Assembly (NCBI GenBank): GCA_014193115.1
Contig: BJHQ01000006.1
Span: forward strand, 146,232 to 210,231
Source: Planctomycetota bacterium
GTDB lineage: Bacteria > Planctomycetota > UBA11346
DNA: 64,000 nucleotides
Reading direction: 5' to 3'
The notes below the pieces were generated by a model. The model did no database searches. It was not told where the DNA came from and saw nothing but the letters and a program-made list of their open reading frames with translations. Within the stretch, counting starts at the first letter, position 1, and each line of letters begins with the position of its first letter. Of the stretch, positions 1 through 8,042 are shown one piece after another. The position numbers were made by a program, and so were the translations under genes.

Positions 1-432
1 CCGATCGTCCGCGGTCATGGCGCACCGGGCCTGATCGCCTGCACCATCGCCTCGGCGAAATATCCCGGACGCGCTCCGGCCGGTCAGGTCCTGCTCCGCG
101 GATTCCTCGGCGGAGCTCTGCACGAAGCGGTGCTGCACCACGACGATGCCGAGCTGCTCGCCCTGGTCCGGCGCGACCTGCGCCGCTGGCTGGGGATCAC
201 GGCGACTCCGCTGTTCACGGTCATCGATCGCTGGCCGCGCTCGATGGCCCAGCCGACCATCGACGGCGGAGGCCACCTCGCCCGGGTCGCCGCGATCCGC
301 GCCGCCGAAGCCGCCCGGCCTGGCCTGTCCCTGGTCGGCAACGGTTTTGAAGGTGTCGGTATTGGCGATCTCTCCCTCCAGGCCGAGCGCGCCGCCGACC
401 GGCTCGCTGCTGCGCTGTCCGCGACTGCCTGA
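1..432 (+). CDS. hemY: Protoporphyrinogen/coproporphyrinogen oxidase (HemY/PPOX type), C-terminal fragment
   Basis: FAD-dependent oxidase of late heme synthesis. Only the last 143 residues lie in the window; the 5' part is cut off at base 1. The frame is open from base 1 to a TGA at 430-432. The fragment carries LLRGFLGGA at residues 31-39 and, close to the C-terminus, GNGFEGVGIGDLS, the two stretches most conserved at the end of the PPOX fold (the second belongs to the FAD-binding C-terminus). An R-W-P pair followed by a conserved Gln/His region lies between them, as in the family. Whether the substrate is protoporphyrinogen or coproporphyrinogen cannot be told from this part. A second heme-related gene, hemW, lies much further along (about 43 kb) and is not in the same operon. 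Confidence 0.88.
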   Translation, partial: PIVRGHGAPGLIACTIASAKYPGRAPAGQVLLRGFLGGALHEAVLHHDDAELLALVRRDLRRWLGITATPLFTVIDRWPRSMAQPTIDGGGHLARVAAIRAAEAARPGLSLVGNGFEGVGIGDLSLQAERAADRLAAALSATA

Positions 433-486
433 TTCCACTGCCTTTTCCCACGGATCGGAGCGGATTGCCCGGCCCGCTCGCAGCTG

Positions 487-1074
487 ATGATCCGGCCCAT
501 GACCAAGAACCGGCTTGAAGCCTTCAGCGACGGCGTCATCGCGATCATCATCACCATCATGGTGCTGGAATTGAAAGTCCCGCACACGCCTGAGCTGGAA
601 GGCCTGAAAGAGCTGATCCCGGTGCTGCTCAGCTACGTGCTCAGCTTCATCTATGTCGGCATCTACTGGAACAACCACCACCACCTGCTCCACGCCGTCC
701 ACCATGTGAACGGAGCGGTGCTGTGGGCGAACATGCACCTGCTGTTCTGGCTGTCGCTGGTGCCCTTCGTCACCGGGTGGATGGGCGAGAACCACTTCGC
801 TCCGGTGCCGGTCGCCCTGTACGGCGTGGTGCTGCTGATGGCCGCCGTTGCCTACTTCATCCTGGTCAAGGCCCTGGTCGGCCTGAACGGCGCCGATTCG
901 CCCTTGGCCAAGGCCATCGGTAAGGACTGGAAAGGCAAGATGTCCTTGGTGTTTTACGCAGTGGCGATCGGCGCCGCGTTGTGGTCGCCGCTGATCGCCG
1001 GGCTGCTCTACATCCTGGTGGCCGTGATCTGGCTGGTGCCCGATCGGCGGATCGAGAAGACCCTGGCGCATTGA
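487..1074 (+). CDS. TMEM175/DUF1211-family membrane protein (putative K+ channel)
   Basis: Small integral membrane protein of about 195 residues with roughly six hydrophobic segments. The first helix carries the family signature R-x3-F-S-D-G-V-x-A-I (R9 to I20 from the first ATG). Bacterial TMEM175 homologs are potassium-selective leak channels with the FSD motif in helix 1; they have one six-helix repeat and work as tetramers. A histidine-rich loop (WNNHHHLLHAVHH) follows helix 2, also usual for the family. Two ATGs are possible, at 487 and 499; neither has a strong Shine-Dalgarno sequence. It follows the HemY gene by 54 bases and may be co-transcribed. The family call is firm; ion selectivity is inferred. 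Confidence 0.88.
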   Translation: MIRPMTKNRLEAFSDGVIAIIITIMVLELKVPHTPELEGLKELIPVLLSYVLSFIYVGIYWNNHHHLLHAVHHVNGAVLWANMHLLFWLSLVPFVTGWMGENHFAPVPVALYGVVLLMAAVAYFILVKALVGLNGADSPLAKAIGKDWKGKMSLVFYAVAIGAALWSPLIAGLLYILVAVIWLVPDRRIEKTLAH

Positions 1075-1083
1075 TGTCGGCGG

Positions 1084-1404
1084 CTACTTCTCTGGCTGGG
1101 GAACAAAGCGCAGATTGAGCGCGATCCGCCAGGGCACGTTGCCCAGCGCTGCGCCGCCGATATTGGCGATCTGATCACCCAAAGCCAAGTCGGGACGATC
1201 GATGACCAGGCTCGGATTGATGCCCGAGACCACCGCCGGACCGAATTCGAGCCGGCAGGTCGCATCCCATCCAGCGATACGCTGCGGCTGGGTGATCATG
1301 GTGAAGCGCTGGCCGGCGAGTTCGCCCGGATCGACCCGGATGCAGCCGGTCATGGCCAGCACCGTGCCCAGCAACATCGCCGCAGAAACCCTGGCTTTCA
1401 ACAC
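1084..1404 (-). CDS. Small putative lipoprotein of unknown function
   Basis: About 106 residues from a GTG at 1404. This start gives a compact lipoprotein signal: basic N-terminus (LKAR), a hydrophobic run and the lipobox LAMTGC with Cys at about residue 21. It also overlaps the end of aat by only 7 bases, against 55 for the upstream ATG at 1452. The mature part is beta-rich in appearance, with repeated short hydrophobic stretches and no Cys beyond the start. I do not recognise the family. It is the last gene of the minus-strand gph-aat run and converges with the TMEM175-like gene, 9 bases away. Lipid attachment is predicted from the motif; function is unknown. Confidence 0.6.
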   Translation of the reverse strand: MLKARVSAAMLLGTVLAMTGCIRVDPGELAGQRFTMITQPQRIAGWDATCRLEFGPAVVSGINPSLVIDRPDLALGDQIANIGGAALGNVPWRIALNLRFVPQPEK

Positions 1405-2033
1405 GGAACCGTCAAATCTCCAGGCGGGCCGAAGGAGCACGGCAGCCGGCATGATTCCAGCATGAGCGCATACTCGGCATCAGCCACCATCCGGCAGCCG
1501 AACCGTTCCATGTGCGGAGTCTGCTGCTGGCAGTCGAGCATCTGGAAGCCGCCCTGCTGCAAGCGGGCCACCAGATAGGTGACGCAGATCTTGGCCGCGT
1601 CGTCAGCCCGGGTGAACATGCTTTCCCCAGCGAAGCAGCCGCCGAGGGCCAGCCCATAGCAGCCGCCGACCAGGGCGCCGCCTGGGTCCCAGGCCTCGAC
1701 GCTGTGGGCGACACCCTGTTCGTGGAGGGCCACGTACAGCCGTTCGATATCGCGATTGATCCACGTCGATTCGCGGTCAGCGCAGGCCGCAATCACTTCG
1801 GGGAAAGCGCGGTTGGCGGTGATCCGGTACGGCCGGCGGTTGCGGATCACCTTGGCCAGACTGCGCGACACGGTGAAGCGGTCCCAGGTGATGACCGCCC
1901 GCTCATGGGGCCGGTACCAGCGGATCCGGCCGCGTCGGTGGTCGGCCATGGGGAACATCCGCTGCCAATAGGCCCAGACCACCGCTTCAGGAGTGACCAC
2001 CTGGCCATCAGCGTCGCGCACCGCCACGGTCAT
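1398..2033 (-). CDS. aat: Leucyl/phenylalanyl-tRNA--protein transferase
   Basis: Cytoplasmic transferase that adds Leu or Phe to proteins with N-terminal Arg or Lys, creating N-degrons for ClpS/ClpAP. The 211 residues show the family landmarks: an N-terminal W-A-Y-x3-M-F-P-M-A segment (about 20-30), the R-S-L-x-K-x-I-R block, TWI, a HSVE-like segment (AHSVEAW), GESMF and a DCQ segment near the C-terminus. The N-terminus is a divergent form (AYWQRMFPMAD where many enzymes have a Y-R-x-GIFPW segment), so this is a variant lineage of Aat rather than the enterobacterial type. Its ATG overlaps the TGA of the upstream phosphatase gene as ATGA, so the two are translationally coupled. No clpS or clpA gene is in the window. 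Confidence 0.88.
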   Translation of the reverse strand: MTVAVRDADGQVVTPEAVVWAYWQRMFPMADHRRGRIRWYRPHERAVITWDRFTVSRSLAKVIRNRRPYRITANRAFPEVIAACADRESTWINRDIERLYVALHEQGVAHSVEAWDPGGALVGGCYGLALGGCFAGESMFTRADDAAKICVTYLVARLQQGGFQMLDCQQQTPHMERFGCRMVADAEYALMLESCRLPCSFGPPGDLTVPC

Positions 2034-2683
2034 GGCCGGCCGAGAATCTCCGGAAGTTCCGCCGGAGTCGCAGCGACGGCATCGGCGTGTGCGCCTTCTC
2101 GCCGTCCGAAACCCCAGGTGCAGAACAACGTGCGGCAGCCGGCGGCCTGACCGGCAATCAGGTCGGTATGATGGTCGCCGACCATCCAGCTGGCAGCAGC
2201 GGCGCAGCCGAGTGGAACCAGCACGGAATGGATCGCCGCGGGATCGGGCTTTCGGATCGCATCGCCGCCATGGGCGAATCCGATCCAGCGGTCGAGACCG
2301 GTGGCTGCCAGGATCGCCCTGGTCGGTCCGAGGGGCTTGTTGGTGGCGACACCCAGCAGCCAGCCGGCGTCCGCCAGGCGCTGGAGCGCCTGGTCGATAC
2401 CGGCATAGGGAAAGGTCGTCGCCGTGCAGCGTCGATCGTAGTCAGCTCGGAAGGCAGCGAGCGCCTGTTCACGCAGCGCAGCCGACGCGGGGAGCGACGC
2501 GACCTCCGGCGTCGCCCGCTCGATCAGCCGCGCGGCGCCATCGCCGACGAAACTGGTGATGGCGGCATCGGGCAACGGAGCAAATCCCAACGCGGCCCGA
2601 CCGGCGTTGGCCGAAGCGGCCAGATCGGTGCGGCTGTCGACCAGGGTGCCATCGAGATCAAGGATGACGGCAGCACGCATCAT
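2030..2683 (-). CDS. gph: HAD-superfamily phosphatase, phosphoglycolate phosphatase-like
   Basis: 217-residue HAD hydrolase, probably dephosphorylating 2-phosphoglycolate. Motif I is DLDGTLVDS at residues 9-17 (nucleophile D9, general acid D11). A helical cap follows, then a TNKPLG segment (motif II/III region), KPDPAAI and MVGDHHTD (motif IV acidic residues). The F-x-G-D-G-A-A-x-L-I segment in the cap is typical of Gph. Sub-family assignment within HAD phosphatases is less secure than the fold. Two adjacent ATGs (2683, 2680) are possible. It is the first gene of a minus-strand run with aat and the small lipoprotein; the upstream PP2C gene ends 57 bases before it. Confidence 0.82.
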   Translation of the reverse strand: MMRAAVILDLDGTLVDSRTDLAASANAGRAALGFAPLPDAAITSFVGDGAARLIERATPEVASLPASAALREQALAAFRADYDRRCTATTFPYAGIDQALQRLADAGWLLGVATNKPLGPTRAILAATGLDRWIGFAHGGDAIRKPDPAAIHSVLVPLGCAAAASWMVGDHHTDLIAGQAAGCRTLFCTWGFGRREGAHADAVAATPAELPEILGRP

Positions 2684-2740
2684 GGCAGCTTGGGTTTCGT
2701 GCCGCGGCGTCGAGGGCAGATCGCCAGAGCGTGGAAGCCC

Positions 2741-4213
2741 TCACTCTGCGGTTGCCTCGCTCGGCTCCATCCCGTCGGCCTCGTCGACCACAGCGATGGC
2801 GAGGATGGTCAGATCGTCGCCGGGCTCACCACGGGCATGGATGCGGGCGTCGGCGGCGATGCCGTCGACCAGATCCTGCAACGGTTCCTCGGCCCGGGCG
2901 AGCAAGGCCCCATACAGGCCGCTTTGGCCAAACTGGGCTTCACGGGCATCGGCCGCCTCGACCAATCCATCGGAATACTGCACCACCACGTCGCCAGGCG
3001 CGAGTTCGACGGTCTCCGGACGCAGGGTGCGGGCGAAGGTCTCGCCACTGGCGATGCCCACCGCCATGCCCTTCAATCCGAAACGACGGAGAATCACTTC
3101 GGATTCCAGGTTCATGACCAGCGATGGATGGTGGCCGGCCAACACCACCGTGGCGTTCTGATGCACCGGATCGACCAGGCTGACGGTCAAGGTGATGAAT
3201 TGCCCAGGAAGCAAATCCGCTTTGATTTCGTCATTGAATCGCGACAGCAGCCCGACCAGGCCAGTGGCCGGATCCGCTGCATCGATCTGGCGGACGAACA
3301 GCCGGAAGGTCTTCATCGCCCCGGCCACCACCAGGGCCGCCTGCATGCCGTGCCCGGTGACATCACCGAGGGCGGTCAGCACCGCGCCATCGCCGATCGG
3401 GATGGCGAGGTAGAAATCCCCTGAAACACCTTGATGTGCGCTGTTGTGGACGGCCATGGTCAAGCCAGGCAGCCGCGGCAGTTCGGACAGCTGGTGCTGC
3501 TGCACCGACCGGGCCCGGGCGAGGTCGGCAGCCATCGCGCCGCTGCCGAGGGATTCATCGAGCCGTGAGTCGGTGCTGGGACGATTCCCGGATCCTGTCC
3601 CGGGACGATTGGCATGGCCCTCTGACGACGGCTTGGCCGAACCGATGACGCCAAGTGCCTGGCCGCGGGCGATCAGCACCGACTGCTCCAGCATCGCCCC
3701 CCTCGCCTCCGGGCAGGACGCGAGCTGACGCGCCATCTGGCCGATGGTGCGTTCGGTCAGGCGGCCATCTTCGCGTGCGACGCCGGACACCAGCTGTCCA
3801 GTCCACGGGTTGAGCCATTGCTGGCCATCTCGGCTGAAGATGCGCAGGCGTGGTTCCGAAGGCACCAGACGAAGCAGGTCGACGTGCCAACGCACTGCCA
3901 GCAGCTCGGCCAACGGCAATGCCACGCGATCCTTCCAGTGACCGGTGTCAGTCAGATGTTCTCGAGCCACCGCGACCCGATCGGTGATACCGCGAGGCAG
4001 GGGAACCGTCTGCCCGGTATAGGGATCGACCCAACGCGATCCATCGAGGGTGACCACGGCGAAAGCGGGGTCGCTGTCGATGGCGCGCAGAACCTCAGGG
4101 ACCGGAGGCCGGCGTGGCAGGCGACCGCTGGATGACGGGCGCGAAGGAGCGACGAACCGCGCGGTGGCTCCGCGCTGGGGTTGGGTGCTGGAGACGGGAC
4201 GCCTCTGCTGCAA
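2741..4213 (-). CDS. SpoIIE/RsbU-type PP2C phosphatase with duplicated N-terminal module
   Basis: 490 residues. The C-terminal half is a PPM/SpoIIE serine phosphatase domain: VSGDFY, GDVTGHG near residue 280, YSDGLVEA near 410 and GDDLTIL near 463 supply the metal-binding aspartates. Such enzymes usually dephosphorylate anti-anti-sigma factors. The N-terminal 170 residues hold two copies of a roughly 65-residue module, each with a W-(V/L)-(D/N)-P-(Y/W)-T-G-Q core (RWVDPYTGQ and QWLNPWTGQ); I do not know a name for it. A low-complexity linker joins the halves. Translation seems to start at a TTG (4213), because AGGAG lies five bases upstream and no better start is near. No anti-sigma partner lies next to it. 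No membrane segment is visible. Confidence 0.85.
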   Translation of the reverse strand: MQQRRPVSSTQPQRGATARFVAPSRPSSSGRLPRRPPVPEVLRAIDSDPAFAVVTLDGSRWVDPYTGQTVPLPRGITDRVAVAREHLTDTGHWKDRVALPLAELLAVRWHVDLLRLVPSEPRLRIFSRDGQQWLNPWTGQLVSGVAREDGRLTERTIGQMARQLASCPEARGAMLEQSVLIARGQALGVIGSAKPSSEGHANRPGTGSGNRPSTDSRLDESLGSGAMAADLARARSVQQHQLSELPRLPGLTMAVHNSAHQGVSGDFYLAIPIGDGAVLTALGDVTGHGMQAALVVAGAMKTFRLFVRQIDAADPATGLVGLLSRFNDEIKADLLPGQFITLTVSLVDPVHQNATVVLAGHHPSLVMNLESEVILRRFGLKGMAVGIASGETFARTLRPETVELAPGDVVVQYSDGLVEAADAREAQFGQSGLYGALLARAEEPLQDLVDGIAADARIHARGEPGDDLTILAIAVVDEADGMEPSEATAE

Positions 4214-4218
4214 GTCGA

Positions 4219-4223
4219 CTCCT
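4219..4223 (-). promoter_or_regulatory. Shine-Dalgarno site supporting a TTG start of the PP2C gene
   Basis: Reading the minus strand, AGGAG stands five bases before TTG at 4213-4211. AGGAG-type sites recur before other starts in this window (nuoA, nuoL, lysC, the LamG gene), so the non-ATG start is credible. Confidence 0.55.
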
Positions 4224-4580
4224 GGCTATTGGTGAGTCTGTACGGTGATCAGCACCACGGTCAATCGACCCGACCTGCCGCAGCACACAGCGTTGTGACG
4301 GCGCAAGCGTGAACAAACCAAGGGCAATCGGTCGCCGAAGGCGATCGCTGATCGCGCTCAACGGCTGGACATTCCGCTCTGCAGGGAGTGAGCATCGCCA
4401 CAACCGCCTTCCTATCTGTCCGCCATCGGGAGGCAGTCTACAACCCAGCATCGGGCAGGCGCAATGACCAACGGACCCATGCCGGTTCTGGCCAGCCGAC
4501 CACGACTGGGCACAGCCCGTCACGCCAGGGCCAGACCCGCCAGCCGCGCTGGCTCAGCCGCTCGGTGAAGCGGGTACAGG
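4224..4580. other. Non-coding gap between the PP2C gene and the complex I operon
   Basis: About 360 bases without a convincing gene: open frames here are short, lack a ribosome site, have odd composition (Arg, Ser, Gln rich) and match no family I know. The part nearest the PP2C gene should hold its promoter. A perfect six-base hairpin GCCAGC-CGC-GCTGGC at 4539-4553 lies just past the end of the thioesterase gene on the minus strand and could end the nuo transcript, although no T-run follows it. Confidence 0.4.
4539..4553 (-). terminator. Possible terminator hairpin after the nuo-thioesterase operon
   Basis: Inverted repeat GCCAGC / GCTGGC with a three-base loop, 28 bases beyond the thioesterase stop codon. 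Position suits a transcript end. There is no following U-tract, so it would act as a 3' stabilising stem or a weak terminator at best. Confidence 0.25.
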
Positions 4581-4994
4581 CTACAGGGCTGAGATGATGG
4601 ACGGGGGCAGCCGGATCGGGCGGCCGCCACGGTCGGTGGCAGCGACCACCACCGTGCCTTCAGCGCACAGCGCGCCATCGCGTTCGATCCGGCTGTGAAA
4701 AGCCAATCGGCTGGGACCGAGACGTTCCGTGCGCGACGTGATCACCGCCTGATCGTCAAAACGCAGGGAAGCGCGATATCGCAGGGTCAGCTCGACCACC
4801 GGCAGGAGCACCCCGCCTGCCTCCAAGTCGCGATACGATGAGCCGTTCCGGCGCAGCCACTCGATACGGGCTTCTTCGAGCCAGACGACGAAGGCGCTGT
4901 GGTGGGCGATCCCCATCTGATCGGTCTCAGCGTAGCGGACCCGGATGCGGTGCATTCCCGCCGCAAGCACCGGGTGCTGGCCTTCCTCCGTCAT
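4581..4994 (-). CDS. Acyl-CoA thioesterase of the YbgC/FadM (4HBT) hot-dog family
   Basis: 137-residue hot-dog-fold thioesterase. The catalytic segment reads RVRYAETDQMGIAHHSAF (about residues 16-33), with the Asp of ETDxMG as catalytic residue, followed by the EEARIEWLR helix typical of YbgC and FadM. Members hydrolyse short- or medium-chain acyl-CoA in the cytoplasm; YbgC also binds ACP. The ATG at 4994 overlaps the TGA of nuoN as ATGA; a longer in-frame extension into nuoN is possible but would lengthen the family's usual 130-140 residues. Being the distal gene of the nuo operon suggests shared expression with complex I; a functional link is only inference. Confidence 0.85.
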   Translation of the reverse strand: MTEEGQHPVLAAGMHRIRVRYAETDQMGIAHHSAFVVWLEEARIEWLRRNGSSYRDLEAGGVLLPVVELTLRYRASLRFDDQAVITSRTERLGPSRLAFHSRIERDGALCAEGTVVVAATDRGGRPIRLPPSIISAL

Positions 4995-6505
4995 GGGCTG
5001 ACGGCGGCGACTTTCGGATTGCCGGGCATCTGCCCAGGCACCAGCCAGCCCGGCCAGCACAGGGCGAAGATCGCCAAGGCTGCAACCGCCAGCGCGGCCA
5101 CGGCCAGGGCCGAGCGCGCCGGAGCCGGTTCACGCTTGGATTCGGAACCCCACAGGGTTGCGAGCAGCCCCAGGTAATATGCTGCGCCGATCAGGGCCAT
5201 GACCATCGCCAGGATCGCGATCACCAACCAGCCCTTGGCGACCAGATCGCTCAGGATCAGGAACTTACCGATGAAGCCGATGGTGATCGGCAAACCAGCG
5301 GTGCTGGCCAGGAAAACGGTGAGGACCAGACCGGTGAACGGATCCCGCCGGCACTGTCCTGCCAGGTGGTCCAGATCGTCATGACGGTCGTCGTGATCCG
5401 CCAGCCAGGCCAGGGCGGTCAAGGTTCCAGCCGTGGCGATGGCGTAGGCCACCAGGTAGACCCACAGGCTGCCCAGGCTGACCACCGAACCGGCGGCCGG
5501 CAGGGCCAGCGCGAGCAGCAGATAACCGGCATTGGCCACCGAGCTGTACGCGATCAACCGGCGGGCGCTGCGCTGGCCGAGGCCGCTGAAATGGCCGACC
5601 CACAAGCTGAGCACCGCCAGCACCAGCACGATCTGCTGGAGCACCGACAGCCAGCCGGGAAGGACGGTCAGTTCGATACCGCGATCAAGGAACAGCACTT
5701 GGTCGGCAGGGACACCCCCGCCATTGGCGACAACGATCAGCGCAAGCCATTGGGCGCCGATCGCCGCGAAGCCGCCGACCTTGATCACCGCGCCCATGAA
5801 ACCGGTGATCGCCACCGGCGCGCCGGTATAGGCATCCGGCGACCAGAAGTGGAAGGGGAACGCTCCAACCTTGAAGAGCAGGGCGACCAGGATCAGCGCC
5901 TGGCCGAAGAACCACAGGCCCAGGCTGCCGCTCTGCACGGCGGCTCCAACATGCGTGCTGCCAGTGGCGCCATAGGTCATCGCCACGCCATAGAGCAGCA
6001 CCGCGCTGAACACCGAACCCATCACGAAATATTTATAGAGGCCCTCACCGGATTCGGCGTGCTGGCGGCGCAGCCCGACCAGGGCATAAACCGCCAGCGA
6101 GGCCAGTTCGACCCCAACGAACAGGGCCAGCCAGTCGGTGGCCATGACCATCAGCTGGGCGCCACAGGCGGCAAACAGCAGCAGTGCATGGGGCTCGCCG
6201 CCGGGGAAGGCATCGCGGCGCAGACTGGCCTGCAAACCACCCAAGGCGATCAAGGTCGCCCCGAGAATGCCGCCGCACAGCCACACCCGGGCCGAGTCCA
6301 TCGCATACAGGCCATGGACATGGCCGGTATCGACGGCGAACAGCGCGATGATCGCGGCGAGCACAGCGATCGCCGCTGTCCAAGGCAACCAGTCATGCTT
6401 GCGCTCTGCGGCCAGGAAGGGCTCCGCCGCCAAGGTCGCCAGACCCCCGGTCAGGGTCAGGGCCACCGGCAGCAGCAACGGGAACAACGATACGCTGGTG
6501 GTCAT
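4991..6505 (-). CDS. nuoN: NADH-quinone oxidoreductase subunit N
   Basis: 504-residue antiporter-like subunit of the complex I membrane arm. About fourteen hydrophobic segments are visible. The glutamate of helix 5 (FVGVELASLAVYAL) and the lysine of helix 7 (LFKVGAFPFHFWSPDAY) that form the half-channels are present. HFWSPDAYTGAP is diagnostic of the NuoN/ND2 group. It is the last nuo gene and is separated from nuoM by three bases. Its stop overlaps the thioesterase start. Confidence 0.95.
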   Translation of the reverse strand: MTTSVSLFPLLLPVALTLTGGLATLAAEPFLAAERKHDWLPWTAAIAVLAAIIALFAVDTGHVHGLYAMDSARVWLCGGILGATLIALGGLQASLRRDAFPGGEPHALLLFAACGAQLMVMATDWLALFVGVELASLAVYALVGLRRQHAESGEGLYKYFVMGSVFSAVLLYGVAMTYGATGSTHVGAAVQSGSLGLWFFGQALILVALLFKVGAFPFHFWSPDAYTGAPVAITGFMGAVIKVGGFAAIGAQWLALIVVANGGGVPADQVLFLDRGIELTVLPGWLSVLQQIVLVLAVLSLWVGHFSGLGQRSARRLIAYSSVANAGYLLLALALPAAGSVVSLGSLWVYLVAYAIATAGTLTALAWLADHDDRHDDLDHLAGQCRRDPFTGLVLTVFLASTAGLPITIGFIGKFLILSDLVAKGWLVIAILAMVMALIGAAYYLGLLATLWGSESKREPAPARSALAVAALAVAALAIFALCWPGWLVPGQMPGNPKVAAVSP

Positions 6506-6508
6506 GGA

Positions 6509-8038
6509 TCAGTGGCTCTCGGCGGCGGGCGCGGGCGCGGCCGGCGCTTGGGGAATCGGAGCCGCGGGCTTGCGGGCAGCGGCTGCTTCCCGGGCTGGAC
6601 GGGCCAAAGCATCGCAGGTGGCACCAGCAGTGCGGGTGATCACGCCAGGAAATAGTCCGAAGGCGAAGGCTCCGAAGAGCAGTGGCAGGACCGCCAAAGC
6701 GACAGCTGGGCTGATCTCCGTGACCGGTTCGGACGACGCATGAACCCGTCCATAGAACCAGCGCTGGATCAAGGTCAGCAGATAGACCACTCCGAGGATC
6801 ACCGACAAGCCGGCGATGGCTGCAATCCACGGATCGGATTTCCACATGCCGAGCAGGAGCGCGAATTCACCGACGAAGTTGGCGGTTCCGGGCAGAGCGG
6901 CGCTGGCCAAGGCTGCGATCACGAACAGCACCGCGAGCAGCGGCGCTCGGCTCGACAGTCCGCCGAAATCATCGACGCCATAGGTTCCGGACTTCGCCTC
7001 GACCCAGCCCACCAGCAGGAACAGCGCCCCGACCGACAGGCCATGGGCGACCATCTGCACTGCCGTGCCATGCATGGCGTCGGTCTGGAAGGTGAACACA
7101 CCGACCATCACCAGGGACAGGTGCGACAGCGAGGAATACGCCAGCATACGCTTGGCGTCGTCCTGGGCGATGGCGACCAGGGCACCGCCGACCGTGCCGA
7201 TCAGGCCGAGGACGATGAAGGTATTGGCGTGCTCTGCCGACAGCACCGGGAACAGCGGCAGGACAAAGCGCAGAAAACCATAGATGCCGAGCTTGGCCAT
7301 CGCTCCGGCGAGCAGGGCGACGGCGGGTCCGGGGGTCTCGGCATAGGTCCGGGCCTGCCAGCCATGGAGCGGGATCAGCGGGACTTTCACCGCGAAGGCG
7401 AGCACAAACGCCAGGAACAGCCAGCCCTGCTGGTCCGCAGGCAGCTTGGCGATGAACGCCGGCAGCGCCGCCAGTTCGACCGTACCAGCCTGGGCCGCCA
7501 ACCACCAGATCGCGAGCAGCAGCGGGATGCTGCCGGCCATGGTGTACAGCACGAACCACAGCGCGGCGCTCAGCCGATCATGGCCACCGAACAGCCAGAT
7601 CAGCACCGCCATCGGGATCAGCATGCCCTCGAAGCACATGTAGAAGACCACGAGATCCCGTGAGAACAGGGCGCCGAGCATCAGCGCCTCCATGGCCAAG
7701 ACAGCGGTCACGAAGGCGCCCATGCGTTCGCCCACCGTGGCCCGGGCACCGAGAATCGCCGCCGGAGTCAGCCAGAGAACCAGCTGGGCAAGCCAGGCGC
7801 TGAGCCCATCGCTGGCCAGGGACAGATGCACCGTCGCACCGGTGCCGATCAGCGGGAACCATGGCAGGCTGAGCGCAGGATAGGCGTTCCACAGCAGTGG
7901 AAGACCAAGCGCGGCGACCAGCAGGGACAGGAAGAATCCAAGGCGATGATCCGCCGCCGACTGCTGCGGTGATGACACCGCGGCAATCAGAGACGCCAGG
8001 GCCGGGGCGACGAGCAGGACTAGGAGGGCGTACTGCAT
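6509..8038 (-). CDS. nuoM: NADH-quinone oxidoreductase subunit M
   Basis: 509-residue proton-pumping antiporter-like subunit of complex I. Helix 5 carries the conserved Glu (YMCFEGMLIPM) and helix 7 the conserved Lys (AFAVKVPLIPLHGW); the HGWQARTYAETP loop is diagnostic of NuoM/ND4. The internal sequence KRMLAYSSLSHLSLV gives the second half-channel lysine. The last 35 residues are an Ala/Pro-rich tail not usual in NuoM, similar in taste to the tail of NuoE in the same operon. The ATG follows the nuoL stop by four bases. Confidence 0.96.
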   Translation of the reverse strand: MQYALLVLLVAPALASLIAAVSSPQQSAADHRLGFFLSLLVAALGLPLLWNAYPALSLPWFPLIGTGATVHLSLASDGLSAWLAQLVLWLTPAAILGARATVGERMGAFVTAVLAMEALMLGALFSRDLVVFYMCFEGMLIPMAVLIWLFGGHDRLSAALWFVLYTMAGSIPLLLAIWWLAAQAGTVELAALPAFIAKLPADQQGWLFLAFVLAFAVKVPLIPLHGWQARTYAETPGPAVALLAGAMAKLGIYGFLRFVLPLFPVLSAEHANTFIVLGLIGTVGGALVAIAQDDAKRMLAYSSLSHLSLVMVGVFTFQTDAMHGTAVQMVAHGLSVGALFLLVGWVEAKSGTYGVDDFGGLSSRAPLLAVLFVIAALASAALPGTANFVGEFALLLGMWKSDPWIAAIAGLSVILGVVYLLTLIQRWFYGRVHASSEPVTEISPAVALAVLPLLFGAFAFGLFPGVITRTAGATCDALARPAREAAAARKPAAPIPQAPAAPAPAAESH

Positions 8039-8042
8039 CGGG

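Noticed and set aside
2087..3424. A 445-residue plus-strand frame opposite the phosphatase genes.
   Set aside because: Asp/Gly/Arg/Gln-rich shadow of the minus-strand genes gph and PP2C, which match known families.
4224..4580. A tRNA or riboswitch in the gap before the nuo operon end.
   Set aside because: No cloverleaf, T-loop sequence or known riboswitch core was found; only a small hairpin at 4539.
4838..6655. A long open frame on the plus strand opposite nuoN, rich in Gln, His and Arg.
   Set aside because: High GC leaves few stops on the opposite strand; the composition is abnormal and no domain is visible. The minus-strand nuoN is certain.
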